A stretch of DNA of 33,558 nucleotides from Deltaproteobacteria bacterium (GCA_016218965.1 JACRCP010000178.1:1-33558); one strand, 5' to 3'; positions 1 through 7,925 are shown, numbered from the stretch's first letter. Program-made: numbers and translations. The notes: a model not told the origin generated them from the letters alone.

Positions 1-606
1 ACCCTGAGGTCTTGGGTCAAGGGGATGGGCAGGAGTTTCAAACTTGTCTTCCCGATCGCGCAGGCTTCGCCCCCCTCGCTGTCTTTCTTCAACCTTGTCG
101 AGGCGCATGTTTTGAACTCCATGCGCGACTACCTGAGCCTTCCGCGGATTCGGGATGCGTTGAAATGGGTTGAACACGGCCTCGGGGTCACAAGGCCGCT
201 TATCAACAAGCGTTTCCAGACCGACGGCCTGGACCTGTTCGTGGAACACACCGACAAGTTGCTCAACGCCTCTAGACGGGGCCAGATCGCGATGCGGCCG
301 GTAATAGAGGAATACTTGAAGCGAATTGAGTTCGACAGCGATGGCCTTGCCATGCGCCTGTTTCCTTTTTCCCGACACCACCGCGCTCCCGAACCGGGGG
401 CGCCCGAGGACCCGAAGGCCGTCGTGTTCGACCCGCGCATCTCGTTCGGCCGGCTCACCGTCGTCGGCACGGGCATTGCGACCGCGACAATCTACGATCG
501 GTTCCTTGCCGGGGAAACGATTGAAGATATCGTGCGGGATTTCAAGATGGAGCACCGATTCGTTGAGGAGGCGATCCGGTGCGAGAGCCTTCAGAAGGCG
601 GCGTAG
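1..606 (+). CDS. DUF433-family antitoxin, partial at the window's left edge
   Basis: The frame is open from base 1 (first internal ATG at 25), so the true start probably lies outside the window. The visible protein resembles DUF433 antitoxins: an N-terminal half with a phrase like SLSFFNLVEAHVL, as in MerR-type helix-turn-helix DUF433 proteins, and a C-terminal DUF433 part with FDPRISFGRLTVVGTGIAT, then a short helix-turn-helix ending EDIVRDFKMEHRFVEEAIR. Members of this family bind operator DNA and neutralise a partner PIN-domain RNase. The stop codon lies 28 bp inside the next gene, which encodes such a PIN protein, so the two are translationally coupled. The family assignment is good; the exact toxin target is unknown. 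Confidence 0.8.
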   Translation, partial: TLRSWVKGMGRSFKLVFPIAQASPPSLSFFNLVEAHVLNSMRDYLSLPRIRDALKWVEHGLGVTRPLINKRFQTDGLDLFVEHTDKLLNASRRGQIAMRPVIEEYLKRIEFDSDGLAMRLFPFSRHHRAPEPGAPEDPKAVVFDPRISFGRLTVVGTGIATATIYDRFLAGETIEDIVRDFKMEHRFVEEAIRCESLQKAA

Positions 607-1034
607 ACCCCGCTGTCGTCTTCTTCCTTGGCCGCAACCTGGGCCACGAAGCTGTTGCGACCGCGCTTCGGGGCCAGGGTGTGCAAATCGAAAGACACGC
701 CGACCATTTCGCCGATGATGCGCCGGATCAAGAATGGCTTGTCGATGTCGGGCAAAGAGGCTGGGCGGTGGTCACTCAGGACGATCGTATCCGATACCGG
801 AGAGCGGAGCGCGCAGCCATGTGCGCCGCCAACGTAAGGTTGTTCGTCTTCACCGGCAAACAGATGCGGGGCCCCGAAATCGGCGCCTCGCTTGCCAAGG
901 CGTTGAACAAGATGGCCAGGTTTGCCGGCAGGCACGGACCCCCGTTCATCGCCCGGGTATCCCGGAATGGGGAAGTAACCCTGTGGAAATCCGCGGAGGA
1001 TCTGGCCGCCGAAGCCGCGCGTTCGGCCGGTTGA
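579..1034 (+). CDS. VapC45-like PIN-domain toxin
   Basis: The 151-residue protein looks like the PIN-like family typified by VapC45: FFLGRNLGHEAVATALR at the N terminus, an acidic patch (DDAPDQEWL) in the middle, then VVTQDDRIRYRRAERAAM, where the DD pair is the expected metal-binding acidic site. PIN toxins are Mg-dependent RNases held inactive by their antitoxin. The GTG start at 579 has a GAGGAG ribosome-binding site 8 bases upstream and overlaps the upstream DUF433 antitoxin gene by 28 bp, the normal antitoxin-first order. The role as a toxin is inferred from family and context; a housekeeping RNase role is less likely. Confidence 0.75.
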   Translation: MREPSEGGVDPAVVFFLGRNLGHEAVATALRGQGVQIERHADHFADDAPDQEWLVDVGQRGWAVVTQDDRIRYRRAERAAMCAANVRLFVFTGKQMRGPEIGASLAKALNKMARFAGRHGPPFIARVSRNGEVTLWKSAEDLAAEAARSAG

Positions 1035-1146
1035 GTCGACAGTCCGAACCCGGGTCCGGCCGGTCCGGCGCGGCAACGCATTCGATTGGCCACTCACCGC
1101 GTGGTTTTTCCGACCCGTCGTCTCGGAAATCGAGTCGGAAATCACC

Positions 1147-1176
1147 TTGACATTCCCCGTGCGGCGGGTGGAGAAT
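1147..1176 (+). promoter_or_regulatory. Possible sigma70-like promoter upstream of proline dehydrogenase
   Basis: A perfect TTGACA at 1147-1152 is followed after 18 bases by GAGAAT at 1171-1176, a four-of-six match to TATAAT. It sits in the 272-bp gap between the toxin gene and proline dehydrogenase, in which I see no other gene. The predicted transcript start would leave an untranslated leader of roughly 120 bases before the ATG at 1307. The weak -10 keeps confidence low. Confidence 0.35.
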
Positions 1177-1306
1177 CCGGCGCGGTTTTGCCCAGCACGC
1201 GCTGGGCGTCGGTGGGTTTGGTTCGTTGTTGGTGGCCGCTGCCGCGGCCATGGGCGTTTGGAGGAGGGGGAAGCGCGGCAACGGGGAAAGCAGTACAAGA
1301 GGTCGT

Positions 1307-2158
1307 ATGAGCTTCCTTCTCATCTTCGCAAAGAGGTTCGTGGCGGGCGAGACGACCGACGGGGCCGTCGAGGCGACGAAGGCGCTCAACGCCCAAAAGG
1401 TCCGCGCCACGCTCGACATCCTCGGCGAAAACGTCGAGAGCGAGGCGCAGGCGGCATCGCTTGCCGACGACTATATCCGCCTCCTCGACGTCATCAAGGA
1501 GCACGGCCTCGACGCAAACGTGAGCTTAAAGCTTACAATGATGGGCCTCGACGTCGGCGACCGGTTCTGCCGCGACAACGTGGAGCGAATCGTGCAGAAG
1601 GCCGCCGAGTACGACAACTTCGTGCGGGTGGACATGGAAGGGTCCGCGTACACCCAACGCACGCTCGACCTCTTCTACGACATGTACAAGGCCCACCCGA
1701 ATAACGTTGGCATCGTGATCCAGTCGTACCTCTACCGCAGCGAAAAGGACATCGAGGACGCCATCGCCGCCGGGGCGCGCGTCCGACTTTGCAAGGGGGC
1801 GTACAAGGAGCCCAAGGAGGTCGCGTTTCCCGAAAAGGAGGACGTGAACGCCTCATACGTGAAGCTGATGAAAAGGCTGCTCTCCGCCGGGAACTACCCC
1901 GGCATCGCCACGCACGACGAGGCGATAATCGAACAGGCTTTCGCATTCGCCAAGGAAAACAACATCGCGCCCGACCGCTACGAATTCCAGATGCTCTTCG
2001 GAATTCGCCGCGACCTTCAGGCGAAGATCGCCCAAGACGGGTTCAACATGCGGACGTACGTCCCTTTCGGGAAGGCGTGGTTCCCGTATTTCTACCGTCG
2101 GATGCGCGAGCGCAAGGAGAACGTGCTGTTTGTGATGAAGAACTACTTCAAAGGTTGA
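1307..2158 (+). CDS. Proline dehydrogenase (FAD-dependent, monofunctional)
   Basis: This enzyme oxidises L-proline to 1-pyrroline-5-carboxylate with FAD and passes electrons to quinone. The 283-residue protein has the family's landmarks: KRFVAGET near residue 10, then DMEGSAY (109-115), GARVRLCKGAYKEP (156-169), YEFQMLFGIRRDLQ (225-238) and the C-terminal YVPFGKAWFPYFYRRMRER (251-269), which forms the proline and flavin site. It has no P5C dehydrogenase domain, so it is the single-domain type rather than bifunctional PutA. I chose ATG 1307, which has an AAGAGG-like ribosome-binding site just upstream. A TTG at 1226 or ATG at 1250 would add an unconvincing Arg-rich stretch, although many homologues do have about 25 more residues there. 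Confidence 0.9.
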   Translation: MSFLLIFAKRFVAGETTDGAVEATKALNAQKVRATLDILGENVESEAQAASLADDYIRLLDVIKEHGLDANVSLKLTMMGLDVGDRFCRDNVERIVQKAAEYDNFVRVDMEGSAYTQRTLDLFYDMYKAHPNNVGIVIQSYLYRSEKDIEDAIAAGARVRLCKGAYKEPKEVAFPEKEDVNASYVKLMKRLLSAGNYPGIATHDEAIIEQAFAFAKENNIAPDRYEFQMLFGIRRDLQAKIAQDGFNMRTYVPFGKAWFPYFYRRMRERKENVLFVMKNYFKG

Positions 2159-2170
2159 CCTCACCCCCTG

Positions 2171-2199
2171 TCCCCCTCTCCGTCTCGCGGCGAGGGGGA
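2171..2199. repeat. GC-rich palindromic intergenic repeat
   Basis: An 8-base perfect inverted repeat, TCCCCCTC at 2171-2178 and GAGGGGGA at 2192-2199, flanks a 13-base loop in the gap between proline dehydrogenase and the peptidase. The surrounding run of C-rich sequence looks like the dispersed palindromic intergenic repeats found in many GC-rich bacterial genomes. It could form an RNA hairpin, but no U-tract follows, so an intrinsic terminator is less likely. Confidence 0.45.
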
Positions 2200-2242
2200 A
2201 CACGACCGCGGAAGGCAGGGAATAGGGGTCGGGAGACAAGAC

Positions 2243-3505
2243 ATGGCGAAGAACGCGCTTCAGAAAGAGCTCGCAAAAAGGATCGACGGCTACCGCGACG
2301 AGATGATCGAGCTTCAAAAGAAGCTTTCGGCCATTCAGGCGCTCTCGCCGGCTTCGGGTGGAGAGGGCGAGGGGAAGAAGGCCGATTTTCTCATCGAGTA
2401 CCTCAAGGGCATGAAGTTCTCGTCAATCGAGCGGCTTGACGCGCCCGACCCCGCGTGCCCGGGCGGCCGGCCCAACGTCATCGCGCGCTTCAAGGGCAAG
2501 GATTCGTCGCGCACGATCTGGGTGATGTCGCACCTCGACGTCGTGCCGCCGGGGGACCCGAAACTTTGGACCGGGGACCCGTGGACCGTTCGCCCGGGCA
2601 AGGACGCCGCGGGGAGGGACACGCTCATCGGCCGCGGCGTCGAGGACAACCAGCAAGGGGTGGTGTCGGGGATATTCGCGGCGAAGGCGCTCATGGAGCT
2701 GCCGACGGTCCCCGCGCACGACGTGGCGCTCATCTTCGTCGCCGACGAGGAGACCGGAAGCCGCTGGGGAATCCAATGGGTCCTCCAGGAGCACGCGGGT
2801 CTTTTCCGAAAGGAAGACCTCATCATCGTCCCCGACGCCGGCGACGCGCACGGGACGATGATAGAGGTCGCCGAAAAATCGATCTGCTGGGTGAAGTTCG
2901 AGGTCAAGGGAAAGCAGGTCCACGCGAGCATGCCCGAAAAGGGCGTCAACGCGCACCTCGCGGCGAGCCACCTCATCGTCAAACTCCACAAGAGGCTCAA
3001 GGCCCAGTTCAAGGAAAAAGACAAGGTATTCGATCCGCCGATCTCGACTTTCGAGCCGACGAAGAAGGACGCCAATGTCCCAAACATCAACACGATCCCG
3101 GGAGAGGACATCTTTTATTTTGACTGCCGCGTGCTCCCTACCCGGACGCTCGACGAGGTCATCACCGCCGTCAGGGAGGAGTGCGACGCCGTCGAGAAGG
3201 ACCGCGGTGTCAAGGTGACATTCGACTACCCCCAGAAGGAACAGGCGGCCCCCGCGACCCCCGTCGACGCCCCCGTCGTGCTTGCGCTCCAAAGGGCCGT
3301 CAAGGACGTGTACAACAAAAAGGCCAGGCCGATGGGGATCGGTGGCGGGACCGTCGCCGCCGTCTTCCGGCGCGCCGGATTCAACGCGGCGGTCTGGGCC
3401 ACCATGGACGAGGCCGCCCACCAGCCCGACGAGTATTGCGTCATCGACAACATGTTGGGCGACGCCAAGGTCTTCGCCCATGTCTTCACCCAGGAGAGCG
3501 CCTGA
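2243..3505 (+). CDS. M20-family metallopeptidase/deacylase (ArgE/DapE/CPG2 type)
   Basis: The 420-residue protein belongs to the di-zinc M20 hydrolases that cleave amide bonds of N-acyl amino acids, succinyl-diaminopimelate or dipeptides. Metal and catalytic motifs are intact: SHLDVVPPG with His97 and Asp99, GRGVEDNQQG with the bridging Asp135, ADEETGS with general base Glu169 and metal ligand Glu170, Asp198 in VPDAG, and His393 in EAAHQPDE. The insert between the metal motifs contains the dimerisation or lid domain (about residues 205-325). The ATG at 2243 follows a GGGAG ribosome-binding site. The gene is 28 bp upstream of lpxA. Substrate cannot be set from sequence; ArgE, DapE or a dipeptidase are all possible. 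Confidence 0.88.
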   Translation: MAKNALQKELAKRIDGYRDEMIELQKKLSAIQALSPASGGEGEGKKADFLIEYLKGMKFSSIERLDAPDPACPGGRPNVIARFKGKDSSRTIWVMSHLDVVPPGDPKLWTGDPWTVRPGKDAAGRDTLIGRGVEDNQQGVVSGIFAAKALMELPTVPAHDVALIFVADEETGSRWGIQWVLQEHAGLFRKEDLIIVPDAGDAHGTMIEVAEKSICWVKFEVKGKQVHASMPEKGVNAHLAASHLIVKLHKRLKAQFKEKDKVFDPPISTFEPTKKDANVPNINTIPGEDIFYFDCRVLPTRTLDEVITAVREECDAVEKDRGVKVTFDYPQKEQAAPATPVDAPVVLALQRAVKDVYNKKARPMGIGGGTVAAVFRRAGFNAAVWATMDEAAHQPDEYCVIDNMLGDAKVFAHVFTQESA

Positions 3506-3533
3506 GTCCCGTCCCGGGAGCGCAGGAGGCCGA

Positions 3534-4358
3534 ATGCCGGAGATTCACCCCACTGCGGTGGTCGACCCAGCGGCACGGATCGCCGACGGCGTCAGGATAG
3601 GGCCGTATGCCGTCATCGGGCCGGGGGTGATCCTCGGTGCGGCATGTGTCGTGGGGGCGCACGCGGTCATCGAAGGGGACACCGACGCCGGTCCGGAAAA
3701 CAGCTTCGGGCCGTTCTGCACCATAGGGGTCCCGCCCCAGGACCTCAAGTACAAGGGCGAAAAGACCCGGCTAAGGATCGGCCGGGCAAACACGTTTCGC
3801 GAGTACGTGAACGTGAGCATCGGGAGTATCGACGGGAACTTCGAAACGATCATCGGCAACAACAACCTGATCATGAGCTACGTCCACATCGCCCACGACT
3901 GCGTCATCGGCAGCAACACGATACTCGCAAATGTCGCCACGCTCGCCGGCCACGTCGACGTCGGCGACCACGCCGTCATCGGCGGACTGGTGGCGATCCA
4001 CCAGTTTACGCGGATCGGCGCGCACGCGATGGTGAGCGGCGGATCCATGGTCAATCAGGACGTGCCGCCGTATCTCACCGCCGCAGGCGACCGGGCGTGC
4101 GCCGAGGGCGTGAACACCATCGGCATCGGCCGCCGCGGGTTTTCGGCGGAATCGATCACCGCCATCAAGGCGGCGTACCGGCGCGTGTACAGGATGAAAC
4201 TGCCGCTTAGGGAGGCGCTCGATGCGATCGAGCGCGAGATCATGCCGTCGTGCCCGGAGCTTCGGTTGTTTGTGGACTTCTGCCGGTCGTCGAAGCGCGG
4301 GATCGTTCGCGAGAGGCGGGGGCTCGCGCGCAGCAAGACGGAGAAGGCCGACCGCTGA
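3534..4358 (+). CDS. lpxA: UDP-N-acetylglucosamine O-acyltransferase LpxA
   Basis: LpxA carries out the first step of lipid A synthesis, moving an R-3-hydroxyacyl chain from acyl carrier protein to the 3-OH of UDP-GlcNAc in the cytoplasm. The 274-residue protein has the left-handed beta-helix hexapeptide repeats through about residue 165, the signature VPPQDLKYKGEKT (66-78), and YVHIAHDCVIG with His121 matching the catalytic base of the family; QFTRIGAHAMVSGG and the helical C-terminal domain follow. Its length is close to the usual 255-275. The ATG at 3534 has an AGGAGG ribosome-binding site six bases upstream. Its stop overlaps the lpxI start (TGATG), so the two are co-translated. The lpxD-fabZ pair that often precedes lpxA is absent here. 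Confidence 0.95.
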   Translation: MPEIHPTAVVDPAARIADGVRIGPYAVIGPGVILGAACVVGAHAVIEGDTDAGPENSFGPFCTIGVPPQDLKYKGEKTRLRIGRANTFREYVNVSIGSIDGNFETIIGNNNLIMSYVHIAHDCVIGSNTILANVATLAGHVDVGDHAVIGGLVAIHQFTRIGAHAMVSGGSMVNQDVPPYLTAAGDRACAEGVNTIGIGRRGFSAESITAIKAAYRRVYRMKLPLREALDAIEREIMPSCPELRLFVDFCRSSKRGIVRERRGLARSKTEKADR

Positions 4359-5179
4359 TGATGAGGTCTGTCTCGAACGGGGTCACTCTCATCGCCGGGA
4401 ACGGCGTCCTCCCGGCGCTCTTCGCCCAAGGCGCGCGCAGGCGGGGCCTTCGGGTGTGCATGGTGGCGCACGAGGGCGAGACCGAGGCGCGCTCGGAGGC
4501 CGAGGCCGATGTGGTCCGCCGGATTCGCGTGGGGAAGGTCCGCGCGCTCTTCCGCGCCCTCGACTCTTTCGGGAACCGCAAGGTCGCGTTCGTCGGCGGG
4601 ATCCGCAAGACGCGTCTGTTCGCCGACGTGAGGCCCGACCTCGCGGCGCTCGGATTGCTCAAGAAGGCCCGCGACATGCGCGACGACTCGCTCCTTAGGG
4701 TGCTGGCCGGCGAGATCGAGGCCCGGGGTTTTCAGGTGATCGGCTGCACGGAGTACGCGCCCGAACTCCTCGCGTCCGACGGGCCCATGGGGAAACGCTG
4801 TCCGGCCAGGAGGCAGGTAGGCGATTCGCGCGTCGGTTTTGAGCTCCTGTCGGCCCTTTCCGGGCACGGCACGGGGCAATCGGTTGTGGTCAGGAGCGGC
4901 GTTGTGCTCGCGGTCGAGGCGATCGAGGGCACAGACGCGGCCATCGAGCGGGCGGGCCGGCTGGGCGCGCGCGGGGCTTCACTTGTCAAGGCCGCCAAGA
5001 AAGGCCAGGACCTGCGGTTCGACGTCCCCGCGATCGGCCCGCTCACGGTGCGGGCATGCGCCGCGGCGGGCGTGAACGCGATCTTCCTCAGATCCGGCGA
5101 AACCATGCTTCTGGGGCTCGAACAGACCATCGGCGAGGCCGATCGCGCCGGCATTTCGATCACGGGGGTGGGACATTGA
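4358..5179 (+). CDS. lpxI: UDP-2,3-diacylglucosamine hydrolase, LpxI type
   Basis: LpxI cuts UDP-2,3-diacylglucosamine to lipid X plus UMP, the fourth lipid A step, and replaces LpxH in many non-gamma-proteobacterial lineages. The 273-residue protein has the two-domain layout: an N-terminal domain opening TLIAGNGVLPALFA and carrying VRPDLAALGLL, and a C-terminal (former DUF1009) domain with GQSVVVRSGVVLAVEAIEGT and SLVKAAKKGQDLRFDVPAIG, where the conserved acidic and lysine residues lie. ATG 4358 overlaps the lpxA stop; the second ATG at 4361 is an alternative. The next gene starts inside its stop codon region (TTG at 5176). Confidence 0.93.
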   Translation: MMRSVSNGVTLIAGNGVLPALFAQGARRRGLRVCMVAHEGETEARSEAEADVVRRIRVGKVRALFRALDSFGNRKVAFVGGIRKTRLFADVRPDLAALGLLKKARDMRDDSLLRVLAGEIEARGFQVIGCTEYAPELLASDGPMGKRCPARRQVGDSRVGFELLSALSGHGTGQSVVVRSGVVLAVEAIEGTDAAIERAGRLGARGASLVKAAKKGQDLRFDVPAIGPLTVRACAAAGVNAIFLRSGETMLLGLEQTIGEADRAGISITGVGH

Positions 5180-6123
5180 ACCTCCGGATTGCCATAGTCG
5201 GCCTGGGCACGATGGGCCGCATCCATGCCTTGAAGGTCGCGTCTTTGGCCGGTGTGGAACTGGTATGCGCCGTCGACCCCGACCCGGCCGCGCTTGCGTG
5301 GGACGGGCTTCCGGCGGGGACAGCCCGTTTCCGCTCGCTCAACCAGGCGGTCCCGTTTGACGCCGCGATCGTGGCGACGCCTCCGACGACGCATTTCGAG
5401 GTGGCGGGCGGCCTTGTCGCGCGCGGCGTTCACTGCCTGGTCGAGAAACCTATCTGCACGTCCGCGGCGGACGGAAGGGCTCTTCTGGCGCTGGCGCGGG
5501 AGAAGGGCGTGGTCCTGGCGTCAGGGCACAACGAGCGGCTCAACCCGGCGTTTCGCGAGACGATACGCCGGGCCGGGTCGTTCCTCTACGCCGAGGCCGA
5601 ACGCATCGGGCCTTTCTCCGAGAGATCCACTGACGCCGACGTGGTCCTCGATCTCATGGTGCACGACCTCGACGCGCTGTGCGCGTTCAACCCCGGCATC
5701 CCCGCCGACGTCCGCGCCGTGGGCATCCCGGTCCTGACCGGGCAGGTGGACATCGCGAACGCGCGAATTGAGTTCGCGGGCGGCGCCGTGGCGACGCTCA
5801 CCGCGAGCCGGGTTTCGGTTGAAAAGCGGCGCAAGTTCCGAGTGTTTTCGCGCGCTGGATACTTTTCGGCCGATCTTGTCGAAAAGGCGTTGAAGATCAT
5901 CACCGTCTCGGGAGACGGCGCCGGCCGCCAGATCGAGGGCGACTCGTGGATTGCGCCCCCATCGGACCAGGTGCTCGAGCAGGACCGTTCTTTTGTCGAG
6001 GCCATAGTCCGCGGCGGAGCGCCCGCGACCGACGCCGCGCACTCGATCGAGGCCATGGATCTTGCCGATCGGGTCCGTGCGGCGATGCGGCAGCCGCAGC
6101 CCGGACCTATTTGTTCAACCTGA
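5176..6123 (+). CDS. Gfo/Idh/MocA-family NAD(P)-dependent oxidoreductase
   Basis: The 315-residue protein starts with a Rossmann motif IAIVGLGTMGRIH (5-17), has the family signature EKP with Lys91 (LVEKPICTS), and a DLMVHDLDAL motif with the usual catalytic His. These enzymes oxidise or reduce sugar and sugar-nucleotide carbons. The TTG start at 5176 overlaps the lpxI stop by four bases, so it is the third gene of a coupled lpxA-lpxI-oxidoreductase unit; this triplet next to lpxB is common in LpxI-containing genomes, and a role in modifying a UDP-sugar or lipid A precursor is plausible but unproven. No lpxB follows; the end overlaps the convergent membrane-protein gene by 17 bp. Confidence 0.87.
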   Translation: MNLRIAIVGLGTMGRIHALKVASLAGVELVCAVDPDPAALAWDGLPAGTARFRSLNQAVPFDAAIVATPPTTHFEVAGGLVARGVHCLVEKPICTSAADGRALLALAREKGVVLASGHNERLNPAFRETIRRAGSFLYAEAERIGPFSERSTDADVVLDLMVHDLDALCAFNPGIPADVRAVGIPVLTGQVDIANARIEFAGGAVATLTASRVSVEKRRKFRVFSRAGYFSADLVEKALKIITVSGDGAGRQIEGDSWIAPPSDQVLEQDRSFVEAIVRGGAPATDAAHSIEAMDLADRVRAAMRQPQPGPICST

Positions 6124-6391
6124 GATTGAGAAGAAGCACCGCGGCAAGCACCACGAACGAGAGAATGACGAGAATCGTGGTTGCTATGCGCGCCCACGCC
6201 ACGCGGCGCTCGTGCTGCTGTTCGGCGGTGGTGGCATAGCCCGAGGCCTCGGCGACGACGCTCCTGGTGCGCGCCGACCGCATGCCGCGCGGGCGGTACC
6301 TGGCCTTGAAGACGGCGTACACCACCAGGAACACCACGTAGATGGCGCCGACTACGAGTACCTTGTTCTCAAGACCTTCCACTAACGGCAA
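6107..6391 (-). CDS. Small two-helix membrane protein of unknown function
   Basis: This protein of about 91-94 residues has two hydrophobic helices: VLVVGAIYVVFLVVYAVFKA near the N terminus and IATTILVILSFVVLAAVLLL near the C terminus, joined by a basic and Gln-rich linker with many Arg residues. I recognise no family. The start is uncertain: TTG at 6391 or, more likely, GTG at 6382 (MEGLENKVLVV); neither has a strong ribosome-binding site. It overlaps the end of the convergent oxidoreductase gene by 17 bp. Both helices with the charged middle suggest a real protein rather than a chance frame. Confidence 0.6.
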   Translation of the reverse strand: MPLVEGLENKVLVVGAIYVVFLVVYAVFKARYRPRGMRSARTRSVVAEASGYATTAEQQHERRVAWARIATTILVILSFVVLAAVLLLNLRLNK

Positions 6392-6393
6392 CC

Positions 6394-6454
6394 AGCGAGT
6401 AGCGAGTAGCGATCAGCTTCCGTCCGGCATTCAGCATCAGGCATCAGGCATCAG
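6394..6454. repeat. Two short heptameric tandem repeat arrays
   Basis: The 92-bp gap between two minus-strand genes holds two unrelated 7-base tandem repeats. At 6394-6414 the unit AGCGAGT occurs twice, followed by AGCGATC. At 6434-6454 GCATCAG occurs three times perfectly, preceded by the degenerate copy GCATTCA at 6427. Exact 7-base periodicity fits the class of short tandemly repeated repetitive sequences known from intergenic regions of several bacterial phyla. No gene or clear terminator is seen in the gap. Confidence 0.75.
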
Positions 6455-6483
6455 GCACACGCCCTCCAGACCGCGGGCCAGCT

Positions 6484-7854
6484 TCAAACGACCTTGGCCA
6501 GCTTGAGGATCTCGGCGGCCCGGCCGGGCAGGACACTCAGTTCGGCCGCAAGGTCGAGAACCGTGTAGCGGCCCCTAATCTCGCGGGCGTGGCCTATCGC
6601 CTCCAGCGCCTCGGCCGCCCCGATCCCGAGGGCTTCGACGGTGACCGGTGCCCCGGCCGCGGAGAGCACCGCGCGGATCTCGTCGGGGTCGCGAAGGCCC
6701 GCGAACACCCGATCGTGGATCTCCTTTTCGTGCCTTCTCACCGACGCGAGGTCGGCCCGGCAGGCCTCCTCCGAAGGGAATTTTTTTCGGAATTCCTTTG
6801 TAACCTCGCCGGAAAGAGGCCCGTAGAAATCCCGGAACTGCGCGTCGCCCCCGTGCTCTCCGTGCACGGATTCCTCACACGCAGCGCCGGCCACAAGCTC
6901 GTGCCAACCATCTTTCAGGACCCGATACAACGCCGCCGTCAAAAGGGTCGCGACGCCGACCTGGGCGCCGTGCAGTCCGGTTTCTCGCCCGCGTTCGGGC
7001 GCGCGCATGTCCCAGTAGTGTGAGATCAGGTGCTCGCCGCCGCTCGCGGGCGCCGAGCTTCCCGCGACTTTCATCGAGAACCCCGAAAGCAGCAGCGCAT
7101 GAAACAGGTTCTCGATGGCCGCCGGATCGCCGGAGCCGACCGCGGAAGCGTTGTTTGCGACGGCCTCGGCCGCGGGGCCGGCGATTGAAAGCGGCTCGTC
7201 GCAGAAGTAGTCTTCGCGGACGAGGTGCGAGAGCAGCCAGTCGGCGTTGCAGACGGGTTTGCTCATCAGATCTCCGACCCCGGCCGCCGTCATGGCGTGC
7301 GGCGCCGCCAGAATCACGTCCGTATCGCCCACGACCGCCACGGGCTCGCGGCATTCGACGGTGCGTTTGATCCCTCCCGCCTCGACGGCCGCTATCGCGG
7401 ACGTGTAGCCGTTCATCGATGCTGCGGTCGCTACCACCACGTACGGCACGTTCCGGCGGAACGAAGCAAGCTTGACGAGGTCGTTGATGGTCCCGCTCCC
7501 GACTGCTATGCAAAGAGAGGTGGCCGAGTCTATGAGTTTTTCGACCCCGGCGACTGTCCTTTCCTCGGCGTGCAGGCCGCGTCCGCGGGCTGGGTGAAGG
7601 ACCCTGCGCGCATACTCGAAACCGGCCGGCGAGAGAACGGCCTCAACCCTGGTTCCCGCGGCCGCCTGGGTCTGCGGATCGGACATCACCACGGCCGGCC
7701 CGGCAAGACCCAGCCGGTTGAGCACCGAAGGCAGGGCGGCGATGGCGCCGGGGCCTGTTTCGACGACGCGCGTCCCTATGACATGCCGCCGCCCGCAACG
7801 GCACGGCCGGTCCGTTCCCAGGAGCGATTGGACCTTTGCCCCGAGATCTTCCAT
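6484..7854 (-). CDS. sn-glycerol-1-phosphate dehydrogenase (AraM/EgsA family)
   Basis: The 456-residue protein belongs to the iron-containing alcohol dehydrogenase superfamily, AraM/EgsA branch, which reduces dihydroxyacetone phosphate to sn-glycerol-1-phosphate, the backbone stereoisomer of archaeal lipids. Motifs seen: CRCGRRH near the N terminus (residues 18-24), typical of bacterial AraM; the dinucleotide-binding AVGSGTINDLVK (117-128); GVGDLMSKP with Asp195; SGGEHLISHYWDM with His275; and GLHGAQVGV with His295. Asp195, His275 and His295 match the metal ligands. ATG 7854 is preceded by a GGCGGAG element. It is longer than the 395-residue Bacillus AraM, mostly at the C terminus. It is transcribed away from the Hxs operon. 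Whether the product feeds a lipid, a heptaprenylglycerol-like compound or a teichoic-acid-like polymer cannot be told. Confidence 0.85.
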   Translation of the reverse strand: MEDLGAKVQSLLGTDRPCRCGRRHVIGTRVVETGPGAIAALPSVLNRLGLAGPAVVMSDPQTQAAAGTRVEAVLSPAGFEYARRVLHPARGRGLHAEERTVAGVEKLIDSATSLCIAVGSGTINDLVKLASFRRNVPYVVVATAASMNGYTSAIAAVEAGGIKRTVECREPVAVVGDTDVILAAPHAMTAAGVGDLMSKPVCNADWLLSHLVREDYFCDEPLSIAGPAAEAVANNASAVGSGDPAAIENLFHALLLSGFSMKVAGSSAPASGGEHLISHYWDMRAPERGRETGLHGAQVGVATLLTAALYRVLKDGWHELVAGAACEESVHGEHGGDAQFRDFYGPLSGEVTKEFRKKFPSEEACRADLASVRRHEKEIHDRVFAGLRDPDEIRAVLSAAGAPVTVEALGIGAAEALEAIGHAREIRGRYTVLDLAAELSVLPGRAAEILKLAKVV

Positions 7855-7888
7855 GGGTCTCCGCCTTCCATTTAACCACGTCCCCGCA

Positions 7889-7917
7889 GTGCGGCAAGTT
7901 TTCCGCCGCACGGAAAA
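7889..7917. promoter_or_regulatory. Two overlapping inverted repeats in a divergent intergenic region
   Basis: GTGCGGC at 7889-7895 pairs with GCCGCAC at 7905-7911 across a 9-base loop. TTTTCCG at 7899-7905 pairs with CGGAAAA at 7911-7917 across 5 bases. The two palindromes overlap and are mutually exclusive. They lie between the divergent glycerol-1-phosphate dehydrogenase gene and the Hxs operon, just upstream of the Hxs promoter, which is where an operator would be expected. Confidence 0.4.
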
Positions 7918-7925
7918 GTTTGTCT

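Noticed and set aside
2171..2199. Intrinsic terminator of the proline dehydrogenase gene
   Set aside because: The stem is good but there is no U-tract, and the sequence looks like a dispersed palindromic repeat.
7855..7900. Promoter for the glycerol-1-phosphate dehydrogenase on the minus strand (TTGCCG ... TTAAAT)
   Set aside because: The -10 would lie so close to ATG 7854 that almost no leader remains, and both boxes are weak.
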